64,000 bases of DNA from an uncultured Acidobacteriaceae bacterium. GTDB taxonomy: Bacteria > Acidobacteriota > Terriglobia > Terriglobales > Acidobacteriaceae. Where the stretch lies: NCBI GenBank assembly GCA_937879855.1, contig CALFMO010000050.1:1-64000 (forward strand), given 5' to 3'. Positions 10,101 through 17,749 of this stretch are shown here, one piece after another. Numbering within the stretch: position 1 is the first letter of the stretch; each line of letters begins with the position of its first letter. The notes below the pieces were generated by a model, which saw only the letters and a list, made by a program, of their open reading frames with translations, searched no databases and was not told the origin of the DNA. The position numbers were made by a program, and so were the translations under genes.

Positions 10101-10969
10101 CGCTGCAAACTCACATCGAAAAACGAATGAGTCACGGCCTGCGGGTCGGATTCTCCTACACCTATTCGCACGCAACCGATGAACAAAGCGCACTCGGCCT
10201 TTTCTACAACGGCAACAACCCGCAGAATTTGCGCTCCGGCTACGGTCTCTCCGATTTTGACCGCAAGCACGTGATGAATTTCACGTACACCTACGAACTG
10301 CCGAGATTTTTCTCGGAGACTTCGTTCAAGGGCAGGATTGTCGACGGCTGGGCAATCTCTGGTTTAACAGTTATACAGAGCGGCCAGCCCTATAGCGTCG
10401 TCGATTACTCGGGCGCGGTTGGAAGCATATTCTTCGGCGTGAATGATGGCATTACCAATCCGGTTGTTCCACTCGCCGGCTGTTCTCCAAAACAGGCGCT
10501 CACCGGAAAATCCGGTGCGACCCCAGGCCAGCCCGCACTTAATCCCAGCTGTTTCGGCTTGCCCTTGCTGAGTCCCGGGGACTTGAACGGCGCGATTCCA
10601 AGTAACGATCCTTACGAAACAAATTTCATCGACCACGGCCAGCGAAATATTTTCCGCCAGGCCTGGCAGCGGCGCGCAGACATTTCCTTGTCCAAGACAA
10701 CTCAGATCACCGAGCGCTCCTCTTTGCGATTCACCTTTGATGTCTTCAATCTGACCAATACCGCCAGCTTCGACATCCCGATCGATGACGTCAGCCAGAA
10801 CATCAACTTTCAGGGCTTTCCCTACGTCGGCCAGCCCTCAACAATTCCACCCTGCGACTCAACTTTCACGGCACTATATGTCTGTCCGACGCTCAGCGGT
10901 CTAGGCATCACCAATAAGACGATTGGCAGTCCGCGGCAGATTCAGATGTCAATGCGCCTGACTTTCTGA
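7109..10969 (+). CDS. TonB-dependent receptor with N-terminal carboxypeptidase-regulatory-like domain (Oar-like)
   Basis: A 1286-residue outer-membrane protein. A signal peptide (about 1-26, ending LTALAQQ) precedes a carboxypeptidase-regulatory-like beta-sandwich (about 28-115; GITGTVSDKSGSVLPDTAVT). Then come a plug-like region (about 125-300) and a long beta-barrel rich in aromatic, Asn and Gly strands. The last residue is Phe in MSMRLTF, the usual outer-membrane beta-barrel ending. Such very long receptors are expanded in Acidobacteriota and probably import oligosaccharides or other large nutrients using TonB energy. No substrate-binding lipoprotein lies next to it, so the ligand is unknown. 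It is monocistronic, about 200 bp downstream of the broken permease. Confidence 0.92.
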   Translation: MAKKIRVGIFLLAVLFQLSLTALAQQTLGGITGTVSDKSGSVLPDTAVTIVGDQTQLTRTQKTNENGAYDFVNLPIGTYTVTVSHEGFQTEKLPSILVQANRTATLNVSLKVGQVGTTIEVQAAPAMNAVDTTNGYILEEQEIRQVPLPTGSFTGLAILSPGVNAELPNGTGVNAGLGNQPIWANGQRDTSNTFLLNGVDASNLFNGKSTSQVASARVVNNTGIAGAGSTTAEIIQSTAAPYLAIGQALPTPAPETIQEFRVNTSMYDAQQGSTSGAHIDMSTASGTNALHGTAYVHRGTDWLNAAPYFYNQDSNIPNNEKVPQLHRYTAGGSIGGALKKDKLFGFGSYQHIHASDLEIGTSRTAVPADLTNDRSPAALAQIASTNWGTSVNPVVAANPPGGNGTPNIDPVAYALLNYKLPNGQYLFPSANPNFSPTLNFPENVFLTQPAYFISDQAVADLDYLPTTKDTLSLKYYYQHDPSTAPFGLSSFEGFTQRLDAGSQVASITNTQSIRPNFSVSEVFGFIREKIYSTIGQPFTPQQVGINAFGSSVFPGITIVDDLGNFSSLNTNAVFNAGANIGSTAASQSAFTGVFQNRWMPSANAIWNWGKHTLTFGGSFSYTQLNTRDERTNSGMIGFTNFANFLTGSPITYTADGFIATTFLQGDANRYYRSNETGWYLQDKFQARPNLSFSAGIRFDYHGGLKEKNGRIFNFDPSRYSYDAATDTITSNGFIVAGNNPDFPTKGVSDSTLTGRQWGLAPRVGLAWSPRKFNDKVVVRAGWGMYFDRGELFAYLSPGFASGVIAGGPFGVNQSPPWVNAQACSAYAYSNCSNLEAPWGTTLGAPPSGNPADLVVPNATAIATGLPLFSFADYNRANKLPYTLNDTLDIQWQPRHDLTVEIGYVGNLGRHEVVPLPFNQAKIASPSKPMRPGTPFEQDYTYGYSIVDAPGSFNPINLPNGQPYQETFEGGNVDLRVPYIGFSSESESYTAAGISAYNALQTHIEKRMSHGLRVGFSYTYSHATDEQSALGLFYNGNNPQNLRSGYGLSDFDRKHVMNFTYTYELPRFFSETSFKGRIVDGWAISGLTVIQSGQPYSVVDYSGAVGSIFFGVNDGITNPVVPLAGCSPKQALTGKSGATPGQPALNPSCFGLPLLSPGDLNGAIPSNDPYETNFIDHGQRNIFRQAWQRRADISLSKTTQITERSSLRFTFDVFNLTNTASFDIPIDDVSQNINFQGFPYVGQPSTIPPCDSTFTALYVCPTLSGLGITNKTIGSPRQIQMSMRLTF

Positions 10970-11073
10970 GATCTTGTTGAGGTTTCGTTCAGTTGCTCAG
11001 GGGGAGGAGGGGAATATGGAAGACTACGCGTAATCCAATTTCCTCAGCGGGTCGTTCAGCGCAGTTCATGTGA

Positions 11074-11091
11074 CATGATGTATACATCATG
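11074..11091 (+). promoter_or_regulatory. 18-bp perfect palindrome covering the antitoxin start region
   Basis: CATGATGTATACATCATG is an uninterrupted palindrome centred at 11082/11083. It includes the first of two consecutive ATG codons (11089) of the RHH antitoxin. It is the expected form of a dimeric RHH operator, and its TATACA core could serve as a -10 element. The position suggests a very short leader and autorepression at the start codon. Confidence 0.7.
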
Positions 11092-11346
11092 ATGGCACGA
11101 ACGCAAATTACACTTGAAGCTGAGATGCAACGTCGGGCCCGCCAACGCGCAAGCGAACTCGGGGTATCTCTTGCTGAATATTTCCGCCGCCTGGTGGCAC
11201 GCGATCTTACTCGCCCTAGAGCCACAATCAAAGTAGATCGCATTTTCGATCTTGGCAACTCAGGTGGATCTGATGTCGCGAAGGACAAGGATTCCATGAT
11301 TGCTGAAGCTGTCGATGTCTTACACACGAGAGGCCGGCGTCCCTGA
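11092..11346 (+). CDS. Ribbon-helix-helix antitoxin
   Basis: 84 residues from ATG at 11092; another ATG three bases earlier lies inside the palindromic operator. The N-terminus ARTQITLEAEMQRRARQRAS, then GVSLAEYFRRLV, is a clear RHH (Arc/CopG-like) DNA-binding domain, with the ribbon TQITL contacting DNA. The tail from about residue 45 (IFDLGNSGGS, then MIAEAVDVLH) is the toxin-binding part. It is followed 7 bp later by a PIN toxin gene. Sequence differs clearly from the RHH antitoxin at 4.7-4.9 kb, so the modules are not recent duplicates. Confidence 0.85.
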   Translation: MARTQITLEAEMQRRARQRASELGVSLAEYFRRLVARDLTRPRATIKVDRIFDLGNSGGSDVAKDKDSMIAEAVDVLHTRGRRP

Positions 11347-11353
11347 TTGTTCA

Positions 11354-11766
11354 ATGAGCTTATTTATCGACACGTCAATCTGGTACGCAGCAGCGGATTC
11401 GGGCGATCACAGTAACATTCGCGCCAAAACCATTCTGAGGGGGGCGAAGCGTTAGTTACCTCGGATCATGTTTTGGTCGAAACATGGACCTTGCGTCATC
11501 ATAAGCTTGGGCCCAACGCAACTGAGCGATTTTGGGAGGGTTTACGAAGCGGCATCGCAGCGATTGAAGTAGTCGGGCCTGCGGATTTAGAGGCCGCATG
11601 GGAGATTGGGATTTCCTGGCGTGACCAAGACTTTTCCATCGTCGACCGCACTAGCTTTGCCGTCATGCGCCGTCTCGGCATTGAACAGGTCGCGTCGCTC
11701 GACGAGGACTTTGCGGTATTTCGTTTCGGACCCAAGCGTCGTCAGTCGTTCAGTGTAATTCCGTAG
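11354..11766 (+). pseudogene. PIN-domain toxin frameshifted in a poly-G tract
   Basis: ATG at 11354 begins MSLFIDTSIWYAAADSGDHS, the first PIN strand with the metal-binding Asp, and stops early at a TAG near 11454. The next frame continues naturally as GEALVTSDHVLVETWTLRHH and reaches DQDFSIVDRTSFAVMRRL and ASLDEDFAVF, the remaining PIN motifs. The shift lies at a run of six G (about 11438-11445), where one base has been gained or lost. Corrected length is about 137 residues, normal for the family. Because homopolymers are error-prone both in replication and in sequencing, phase variation, decay and base-calling error are all possible. Confidence 0.85.
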
Positions 11767-12078
11767 AAACCCATTTGCAGACGAAGCGCAGAAGTCGGCG
11801 CGCGTGGCTGAAGCGTCTCGCACAGTTGCGCGGGTTGCCGCTCCCAGAGTCTCAGTTCGAGCAAGTTGCTGCGGTCATCAACCGACGGCCTCTCTACCGA
11901 ACGAGTACGCCCGATCCCGAGTTCTGGCGGGAAAGCTGGAGTGCTGTCCGACACGCTGGCCCGGATGAGTAGCACGCAAATAAAAGGGCGCCCACTTTCG
12001 CGGTAGGGGCAGATTATGCACCACAAACCTAGCGAAAGGGAGCGCCCGTACGAGTCAGCGCTTTCTTTTTCGCCGAAC
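11767..12078. other. Stretch between PIN toxin and katG, with possible small open frame
   Basis: A 65-codon plus-strand frame (11775-11972) has fairly protein-like content near its end (PESQFEQVAAVINRRP) but no recognised domain and no ribosome-binding site, so I do not call it a gene. It could be a fragment of a decayed gene. An imperfect inverted repeat follows (separate entry). Confidence 0.35.
11986..12047. terminator. Imperfect inverted repeat, possible bidirectional terminator
   Basis: GGGCGCCCACTTTCGC at 11986-12001 can pair with GCGAAAGGGAGCGCCC at 12032-12047 (13 of 16 positions) across a 30-nt loop. It lies between the 3' ends of convergent genes (plus-strand toxin, minus-strand katG), where a shared terminator would be expected. 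The long loop and lack of a clean T run keep this tentative. Confidence 0.4.
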
Positions 12079-14331
12079 TCAGGCAAGGTCGTAGCGATCA
12101 AGGTTCATAACCTTGCCCCACGCAGCCGCGAAGTCTTTCGCAAACGCCTCTTTCGAGTCGTTGCATGCATAGACTTCTGCAAGTGCCCGGAGTTGAGAGT
12201 TCGAACCGAAGATGAGATCGACGCGCGTAGCGGTCCATTTGAGTTTGCCGGTCGCACGATCGCGCCCGTCATACACGCCTTCGGATGTAGAAGATGGCTC
12301 CCACTTCGTATTCATGTCGAGCAGGTTGACGAAGAAATCATTCGTCAGCGTCTCGGGCCTGTCGGTGAAGACGCCGTGTTTGGACTCCTTGAAATTCGCA
12401 TTCAGGGCGCGCATGCCGCCGACGAGAACCGTCATCTCGGGGGCAGTCAGTGTCAGCAACTGCGCCCTGTCGACCAGCAACTCCTCAGCCGAGAAGATCT
12501 GCCCGCTTCGGAGATAGTTGCGGAACCCGTCCGCGACCAGTTCCATTACGGCGAAGGAGTGCACGTCAGTCTGCTCCTGCGAAGCATCCGTGCGACCCGG
12601 CGAGAAGGGAACCTGCACGTCGTGTCCGCCTCTTTTCGCAGCTTCCTCGACCGCGGCGCAGCCGCCCAGAACAATCAAGTCAGCCAACGATATTTTTTTG
12701 CCCTTGTTCCCGTTGGATTGCGCGCTGTTGAATTCCTTTTGGATCGCCTCCAGCTTCTGCAGAACCTTCGCCAGTTCGGCCGGCTGGTTCACTTCCCAAT
12801 CTTTTTGCGGCGCGAGGCGAATGCGCGCCCCGTTCGCCCCGCCACGCTTGTCAGAGCCGCGGAACGATGCCGCCGACGCCCAGGCAGTCGTCACCAGTTG
12901 GGAGATTGACAGTCCAGATTTGAGGATCTTTGCTTTCAGAGCAGCAATGTCCTGCTCCCCGATCAATTTATGATCAACGGCGGGAACAGGGTCTTGCCAT
13001 ATCTGGGGCTCCTTCGGAACAAGCGGGCCAAGGTATCGCGAGATCGGGCCCATATCGCGGTGCGTGAGCTTGAACCACGCCCGCGCAAATGCGTCCGCGA
13101 ACTGGTCCGGATGCTCGTAGAAGCGCCGTGAAATTTTTTCGTACGCTGGATCGAACCGCAAGGCGAGGTCCGTGGTCAGCATCGATGGGGCATGATTCTT
13201 TGACGGATCGTGGGCATCTGGCACGGTACCGTTGCCTGCACCATTTTTCGGTGTCCACTGATGCGCACCGGCCGGACTCTTAGTTAATTCCCATTCGTAG
13301 CTGAACAGGTTCGTGAAGAAGTTGTTGCTCCACTTCGTGGGTGTGGTCGTCCAAGTAACTTCCAAACCGCTGCCGATAGTATCGGCACCAAAACCTTTGC
13401 CGAATTTATTCTTCCACCCCAGGCCTTGCTCCTCGATGGCGGCACCTTCCGGTTCCGCGCCTACATATTGAGCGGGAACGGCAGCGCCGTGAGTTTTGCC
13501 GAAGGTGTGTCCGCCGGCAATGAGTGCGACCGTTTCTTCATCGTTCATCGCCATGCGGCCAAACGTTTCCCGGATGTCCCGCGCCGCAGCGATAGGATCG
13601 GGCTTTCCATTGGGCCCTTCCGGATTCACATAGATCAGGCCCATTTGCACCGCGCCGAGCGGATTCTCCAGGTCACGGTCCCCCGAGTAACGCTCGTCCG
13701 CCAGCCACGTTCCCTCAGGTCCCCAATAAATTTCGTCTTCGGGCTCCCACGTGTCTGGCCGACCGCCGCCAAAGCCGAATGTCTTGAAGCCCATCGACTC
13801 GAGTGCAACGTTGCCAGCCAGAATCATGAGGTCGGCCCATGAGATTTTCTTGCCATACTTTTGCTTGATCGGCCAGAGTAACCGGCGTGCCTTGTCGAGA
13901 TTCACGTTGTCAGGCCAGCTATTGAGTGGCGCGAAGCGTTGCTGCCCGGATCCGGCCCCGCCGCGGCCATCGCCGATGCGGTACGTGCCCGCGCTATGCC
14001 ACGCCATGCGAATGAAAAGCGGCCCATAGTGGCCAAAGTCGGCCGGCCACCATGCTTGCGAGTCCGTCATCAAGGCATGCAGATCCTTGATCACAGCATT
14101 CAGATCGAGCGTCTTGAACTCTTCCGCGTAATTGAACTCCTTGCCCATCGGATCGGACAGCGGGGAATGCTGGTGCAGCGCCTTCACGTTCACCTGATTC
14201 GGCCACCATTCGACATTCATGGGAGATTTGCGAGCGCCGTGCCCGAATGGGCACTTCGCCTCGGATAACGTGCTTTTGTCCTTAGTTTCGGGGGAAACAC
14301 TTCCCGATGAAGTCGCGAGTGTATTTTCCAT
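12079..14331 (-). CDS. katG: Catalase-peroxidase KatG
   Basis: A full-length 750-residue bifunctional haem catalase-peroxidase. The N-terminal active domain carries the distal haem motif RMAWHSAGTYR (Arg, Trp, His) and GGHTFGKTHG with the proximal His. YVNPEGPNGKP supplies the Tyr of the Met-Tyr-Trp adduct needed for catalase activity. The C-terminal half is the usual non-haem-binding duplicate. It removes hydrogen peroxide in the cytoplasm. The gene follows a perR-like regulator by 44 bp on the same strand. Ribosome-binding site GAAGGA lies 7 bp before the ATG. Confidence 0.98.
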   Translation of the reverse strand: MENTLATSSGSVSPETKDKSTLSEAKCPFGHGARKSPMNVEWWPNQVNVKALHQHSPLSDPMGKEFNYAEEFKTLDLNAVIKDLHALMTDSQAWWPADFGHYGPLFIRMAWHSAGTYRIGDGRGGAGSGQQRFAPLNSWPDNVNLDKARRLLWPIKQKYGKKISWADLMILAGNVALESMGFKTFGFGGGRPDTWEPEDEIYWGPEGTWLADERYSGDRDLENPLGAVQMGLIYVNPEGPNGKPDPIAAARDIRETFGRMAMNDEETVALIAGGHTFGKTHGAAVPAQYVGAEPEGAAIEEQGLGWKNKFGKGFGADTIGSGLEVTWTTTPTKWSNNFFTNLFSYEWELTKSPAGAHQWTPKNGAGNGTVPDAHDPSKNHAPSMLTTDLALRFDPAYEKISRRFYEHPDQFADAFARAWFKLTHRDMGPISRYLGPLVPKEPQIWQDPVPAVDHKLIGEQDIAALKAKILKSGLSISQLVTTAWASAASFRGSDKRGGANGARIRLAPQKDWEVNQPAELAKVLQKLEAIQKEFNSAQSNGNKGKKISLADLIVLGGCAAVEEAAKRGGHDVQVPFSPGRTDASQEQTDVHSFAVMELVADGFRNYLRSGQIFSAEELLVDRAQLLTLTAPEMTVLVGGMRALNANFKESKHGVFTDRPETLTNDFFVNLLDMNTKWEPSSTSEGVYDGRDRATGKLKWTATRVDLIFGSNSQLRALAEVYACNDSKEAFAKDFAAAWGKVMNLDRYDLA

Positions 14332-14375
14332 ATGTTTTCATCCTTCGAGTATTGATTGCTACTGCGTGATAAGAC

Positions 14376-14804
14376 CTATTTCTTGGCGCTGCACCGTCGA
14401 CAGAGGCCAAAGACCTCGATCAATGGCTGCGTCAGATCAAATCCGTCCGGCAGTTGCCGGGACAGACGTTTGAAATCGATGAACTCCCCGTCGATATCCT
14501 GCACCGATTTGCAGCGGGAGCACACCACGTGGTGATGAGGTTCGAGATTGCCGTCCACGCGCAATGTGGATGCGTGAGGAGTGACCTCTCGCAGCAACCC
14601 ACACTTGATGAAAAGCCGGAGATTGTTATAGACAGTGGCCAGAGAAACGGATGGAATGCGCCGCCGGACCGCGGCGTAAATGTCTTCTGGGGAATAGTGC
14701 CCGTGCGAAGCGATGACGGCCTCATAGACTACCTGTCGCTGGTGTGTGACCGCCAAACCGTGTTTAGCGGCCAACTCACGAAAATGCTCATGAGTGAGGC
14801 GCAT
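14376..14804 (-). CDS. perR: Fur-family peroxide-sensing regulator (PerR-like)
   Basis: 142 residues from ATG at 14804. A winged-helix domain (SLATVYNNLRLF recognition helix, about residues 54-65) precedes a metal domain with the HHHVVC segment. Two CxxC pairs (CSRC about 95-98 and CRRC about 135-138) form the structural zinc site. Asp in RVDGNLEPHHH and the position upstream of katG favour PerR over Fur. A longer open frame extends upstream, but family homology begins here. It would repress katG until metal-catalysed oxidation by peroxide releases it. An AT-rich candidate operator overlaps its start. Confidence 0.88.
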   Translation of the reverse strand: MRLTHEHFRELAAKHGLAVTHQRQVVYEAVIASHGHYSPEDIYAAVRRRIPSVSLATVYNNLRLFIKCGLLREVTPHASTLRVDGNLEPHHHVVCSRCKSVQDIDGEFIDFKRLSRQLPDGFDLTQPLIEVFGLCRRCSAKK

Positions 14805-14829
14805 AATTATCGGATGAGAACTATTATAA
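14803..14829 (-). promoter_or_regulatory. Candidate Fur/PerR box at the perR start
   Basis: ATAATTAT (14803-14810, itself a palindrome) and ATTATAA (14823-14829) flank the perR start; on the minus strand the second reads TTATAAT, the half-site of the known Per box. The spacing differs from the consensus 7-1-7 arrangement. Autoregulation and katG control from here are inferred. Confidence 0.5.
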
Positions 14830-14999
14830 ACGACGGAGAGCAGTATCAACGAAATCTTTCTCTTGACCTCGAGGAGGGCGGTCGAAAACTTCCCTCGCAC
14901 AAAGTGAAGCTCACTAGCGACTTCACTATCAGAGACACGCCATCGGCTGGCCCGTCGCCTGGTCGTTATGTTGGTTGAGGATGACTCGCTTGTGCCGGT

Positions 15000-16001
15000 T
15001 TGTCCCAAGCCTATCTCAGTTTCCAACCATCCTCCCACGATTGGCATCGCAAAGCAGTGGAATCTTCCGCGTCCGATTCCGTTCTGTCCCTCGGTCAGCA
15101 GATCGAGTCGATTTGGGCTCTAGGCGGGCTGACCTGGCGGGAACTCGCCCGGCGAGTTTGGGGCGGGATCGATCGCAATGACCTTTTCAATCGAGCCTAC
15201 GAATTGGCCTACAACTTCCTGCTAGCCGTCTTCCCCATGCTCCTTTTCTTATTGGGTCTGCTGGGAATTCTGGCCGCGGAAGGCAGTAAACTGCGAACCG
15301 ACCTTTTTTACTATCTTCAACTCGTGCTCCCGCCCGCCGCATATGACTTGCTCGCCCGCACCATCCGTGAGGTCACGCCGAGTTCAACCGGCGGCAAGCT
15401 AACGTTCGGCTTGCTGTTTGCCCTGTATTCGGGATCCTCGGGGATGACGCAGTTGATGTCCACCCTGAATGCCGCCTACGAAGTCCGCGAGCAGCGCTCT
15501 TGGTTGAAAGTTCACCTGATCTCCCTCACCTTGACCCTGGCCATGTCGATTTTGCTGATCGCGGCGTTGTTCCTGGTACTGGCGGGTGGTCAAATGGTGG
15601 CTTCGTTGGGAAAATCGTTAGGATTCAACCTAGCCGCGTGGATTGTGTTCAAAGTGCTGCAATGGGTGATCGCGCTCGCGTTCGTGGTCTTCGCTTATGC
15701 CGTGATTTATTACTTCGGCCCGAACGTACACGAACAGCATTGGTATTGGCTCACGCCGGGCTCGGTCGTAGGCGTCGCGATTTGGGCGATTGCTTCAGTC
15801 GCTATGCGGGTGTACTTGCATTTCTTCAATACCTACAGCCAAACGTACGGATCGCTCGGGGCAGTGATCATCCTCATGCTGTGGTTTTACATGGCCGGCC
15901 TCTCTTTTTTGATCGGCAGCCAGATCAATGCCACCATCGAACACGCAGCGGCGGAACACGGCCACGTCGAGGCCAAGGCGCCTGGCCAAAAAGCAGCGTA
16001 G
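15000..16001 (+). CDS. YihY/BrkB-family integral membrane protein
   Basis: A 333-residue inner-membrane protein with about six hydrophobic helices. It shows the family pattern: early helix YNFLLAVFPMLLFLLGLLG, the GLLFALYSGSSGMTQLMSTLN region, and the late conserved TYGSLGAVIILMLWFYMAG near residues 280-300. The family was once called ribonuclease BN, but that label is wrong; its role (transport or membrane protein) is unsettled. The start is uncertain: the frame opens after 14979 and the best available codon is TTG at 15000. It is divergent from the perR/katG pair with about 195 bp between. Confidence 0.88.
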   Translation: MSQAYLSFQPSSHDWHRKAVESSASDSVLSLGQQIESIWALGGLTWRELARRVWGGIDRNDLFNRAYELAYNFLLAVFPMLLFLLGLLGILAAEGSKLRTDLFYYLQLVLPPAAYDLLARTIREVTPSSTGGKLTFGLLFALYSGSSGMTQLMSTLNAAYEVREQRSWLKVHLISLTLTLAMSILLIAALFLVLAGGQMVASLGKSLGFNLAAWIVFKVLQWVIALAFVVFAYAVIYYFGPNVHEQHWYWLTPGSVVGVAIWAIASVAMRVYLHFFNTYSQTYGSLGAVIILMLWFYMAGLSFLIGSQINATIEHAAAEHGHVEAKAPGQKAA

Positions 16002-16249
16002 ACATCCAGACTCCGGCTGAAAGCCCGAGCGGTGGATTCCCTCGGCTCCCACCGCGGCATCCGTGCAGGATATGTGAGTACTCTTCAAAGTAAAGCTGAC
16101 CGAAGATTTGCTTTGGCGTAAGAGGTTGCGCGCCAAGCTGATCAAACAAATCGGACGCTTTGAGGCCGTTGGTTGCCGCAGAGTTAGCGCGAAGATAAGT
16201 CGGATGCTTCAGCAAGCCAGGGTGGCGCCGTCGGCGACGTGAACAACTG

Positions 16250-17482
16250 TCAGTTCAGCCCACGTTCCGTTTTGGCATTCGGCTGTCCATACCGGCCAGG
16301 AACCACATCGATTTGATTCTTCGGATCGGCGGCGGGAACGTACGTTGTCGGGAATCCGAGTTCGCGACGCACGATATTGCAACCCTGCGCAAGGGCGCTT
16401 GCCTTGTAAAAGGCGATCTCGCGATTGCAACCCTGGCGTCCAAAGCCGCAGTCGTTGGAGATAATCAACTTCTCAGCCGGGATATATTTCAGCGCCTTGC
16501 GGATTTCCGCCGCCACGTCTTCGGGGCGGTCAGCCTGGAGCATGCGGTGACTCACCGCCCCGATGCAAATCTTCTTCTTCAGATCGTGCTTAAAAGGTTC
16601 GAACAATTCAAGGTCTGCCTGGTTACGGTCTTTCATCTCGAGGGTCCAGACGTCGCCACGGCAGCGCTCCAAGTAGATTTCGATGGAGTTCGCATAGCTC
16701 GTGTTGTCCATCACCCGCTGCATATTGGGATTTCCCCAACATGTGTGTATCCACAATTCCACGTCGTCCAGCCCTTTTACCTCCCGATTGAAGGCGTCGA
16801 TCATGAACTTCACTTCTTCATGGTCCTTGCCATAGGTGTTGGCCATGAAATGGAAGGTAGGCTCCTCGATCTGAATGCAGCGGCAACCCGCATCGCGGAG
16901 CAATAACAACTCCTTGTTCATGGCTTCGGCCATGTCCCAAATGACTTGTCGCTTGTCTTTGTATTTTGGGGTGTGGATGTCTAAAAACAGCGCCATTACT
17001 TGTGAACAACAGGTTCCGAACTTGAGAGGCTTCCGCGTCTTTCCCTGTGCGATGCGCCACACTTTCGGGTAGTCCAAGGGGCGATGTTCGATTTTGTCAA
17101 CGACGTGCGGCCAGCGCCAGCCGGTATAGATTTCGTTCAGTAGCGTGCCCGGCGGATAGTGTAGCCACGGCGCTGTCGTCTCCTCCGGTTGGAGGTAATC
17201 TCCTTCGAAGCCGGCCCAGCGCTGCAGGGGATAGTGATGCCAGGCACGCCCGGCGAGGTCTTCATCCACGTGGAAATCGCCGTGTGAAACGATATCGAGG
17301 CCCGCGCGCTCCTGGTCGCTGATCACCACGGCCAAGGCATCCTGAAATTTCTCCCGGAAACGAATGTCCTGCATGCAGGTATCGAGGGGGCGACCCCACA
17401 TACTGACGTCATACCAACGCGGACGGGGGAAAGATCCGGTGGTAGTACTCGGCAAGATCAAATTGGCAGTTGCAGTGAACAT
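16250..17482 (-). CDS. Short MetE-like (cobalamin-independent methionine synthase C-domain) protein
   Basis: A 410-residue TIM-barrel protein of the UROD/MetE-like superfamily. It has the zinc-site pattern of MetE catalytic domains: His246 and Cys248 in WIHTCWGNP, a Glu (about 282, WTLEMK) and Cys345 in SNDCGFG. QIEEP (about 204-208) matches the substrate loop. It lacks the N-terminal barrel of full MetE (about 750 residues), so it belongs to the core or short class. Whether it methylates homocysteine is unknown; members of this class may use other methyl donors. A perfect inverted repeat lies 58 bp upstream. No methionine genes adjoin. Confidence 0.85.
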   Translation of the reverse strand: MFTATANLILPSTTTGSFPRPRWYDVSMWGRPLDTCMQDIRFREKFQDALAVVISDQERAGLDIVSHGDFHVDEDLAGRAWHHYPLQRWAGFEGDYLQPEETTAPWLHYPPGTLLNEIYTGWRWPHVVDKIEHRPLDYPKVWRIAQGKTRKPLKFGTCCSQVMALFLDIHTPKYKDKRQVIWDMAEAMNKELLLLRDAGCRCIQIEEPTFHFMANTYGKDHEEVKFMIDAFNREVKGLDDVELWIHTCWGNPNMQRVMDNTSYANSIEIYLERCRGDVWTLEMKDRNQADLELFEPFKHDLKKKICIGAVSHRMLQADRPEDVAAEIRKALKYIPAEKLIISNDCGFGRQGCNREIAFYKASALAQGCNIVRRELGFPTTYVPAADPKNQIDVVPGRYGQPNAKTERGLN

Positions 17483-17539
17483 GGGTCTCTCCGAAGCAGC
17501 GGGCAGATATTCCGAAGCACTGCGAAAGCGGCAGCCCGC

Positions 17540-17569
17540 AATTGATGGCTCAGAGTCATACCATCAATT
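17540..17569 (-). promoter_or_regulatory. Perfect 9-bp inverted repeat with 12-nt spacer upstream of the MetE-like gene
   Basis: AATTGATGG (17540-17548) and CCATCAATT (17561-17569) are exact reverse complements. They sit in the 267-bp divergent region between the MetE-like gene and the sulfatase-like gene, nearer to the former. It could be a regulator-binding site or an RNA hairpin. No riboswitch family is recognised. Confidence 0.6.
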
Positions 17570-17749
17570 AACCGAATCTCCCGTGAGAGTATCACTTTTT
17601 CTGCTGGCGTTCGCGGAGTTCAACACGGGTGGCCACGGCTGCGATAAGTCTGAGTAGCCTGACGAGCTGTGCAAAAAACGGGTTTGAAATACTAAAATCG
17701 CTCGGCTATCCTCTTTGGCAATCGGCTTCCGGTTCGGCAAGATTGAAAG

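Noticed and set aside
7109..10969. SusCD-type polysaccharide utilisation locus
   Set aside because: The receptor has no SusD-like neighbour, so only a TonB-dependent receptor is claimed.
11775..11972. 65-codon frame after the broken PIN toxin
   Set aside because: Partly protein-like but no family, start signal or neighbour support; kept only as a note.
15925..16215. Minus-strand 96-codon frame between the BrkB and MetE-like genes
   Set aside because: The N-terminal part looks mildly protein-like, but half overlaps the BrkB gene antisense and no family is seen.
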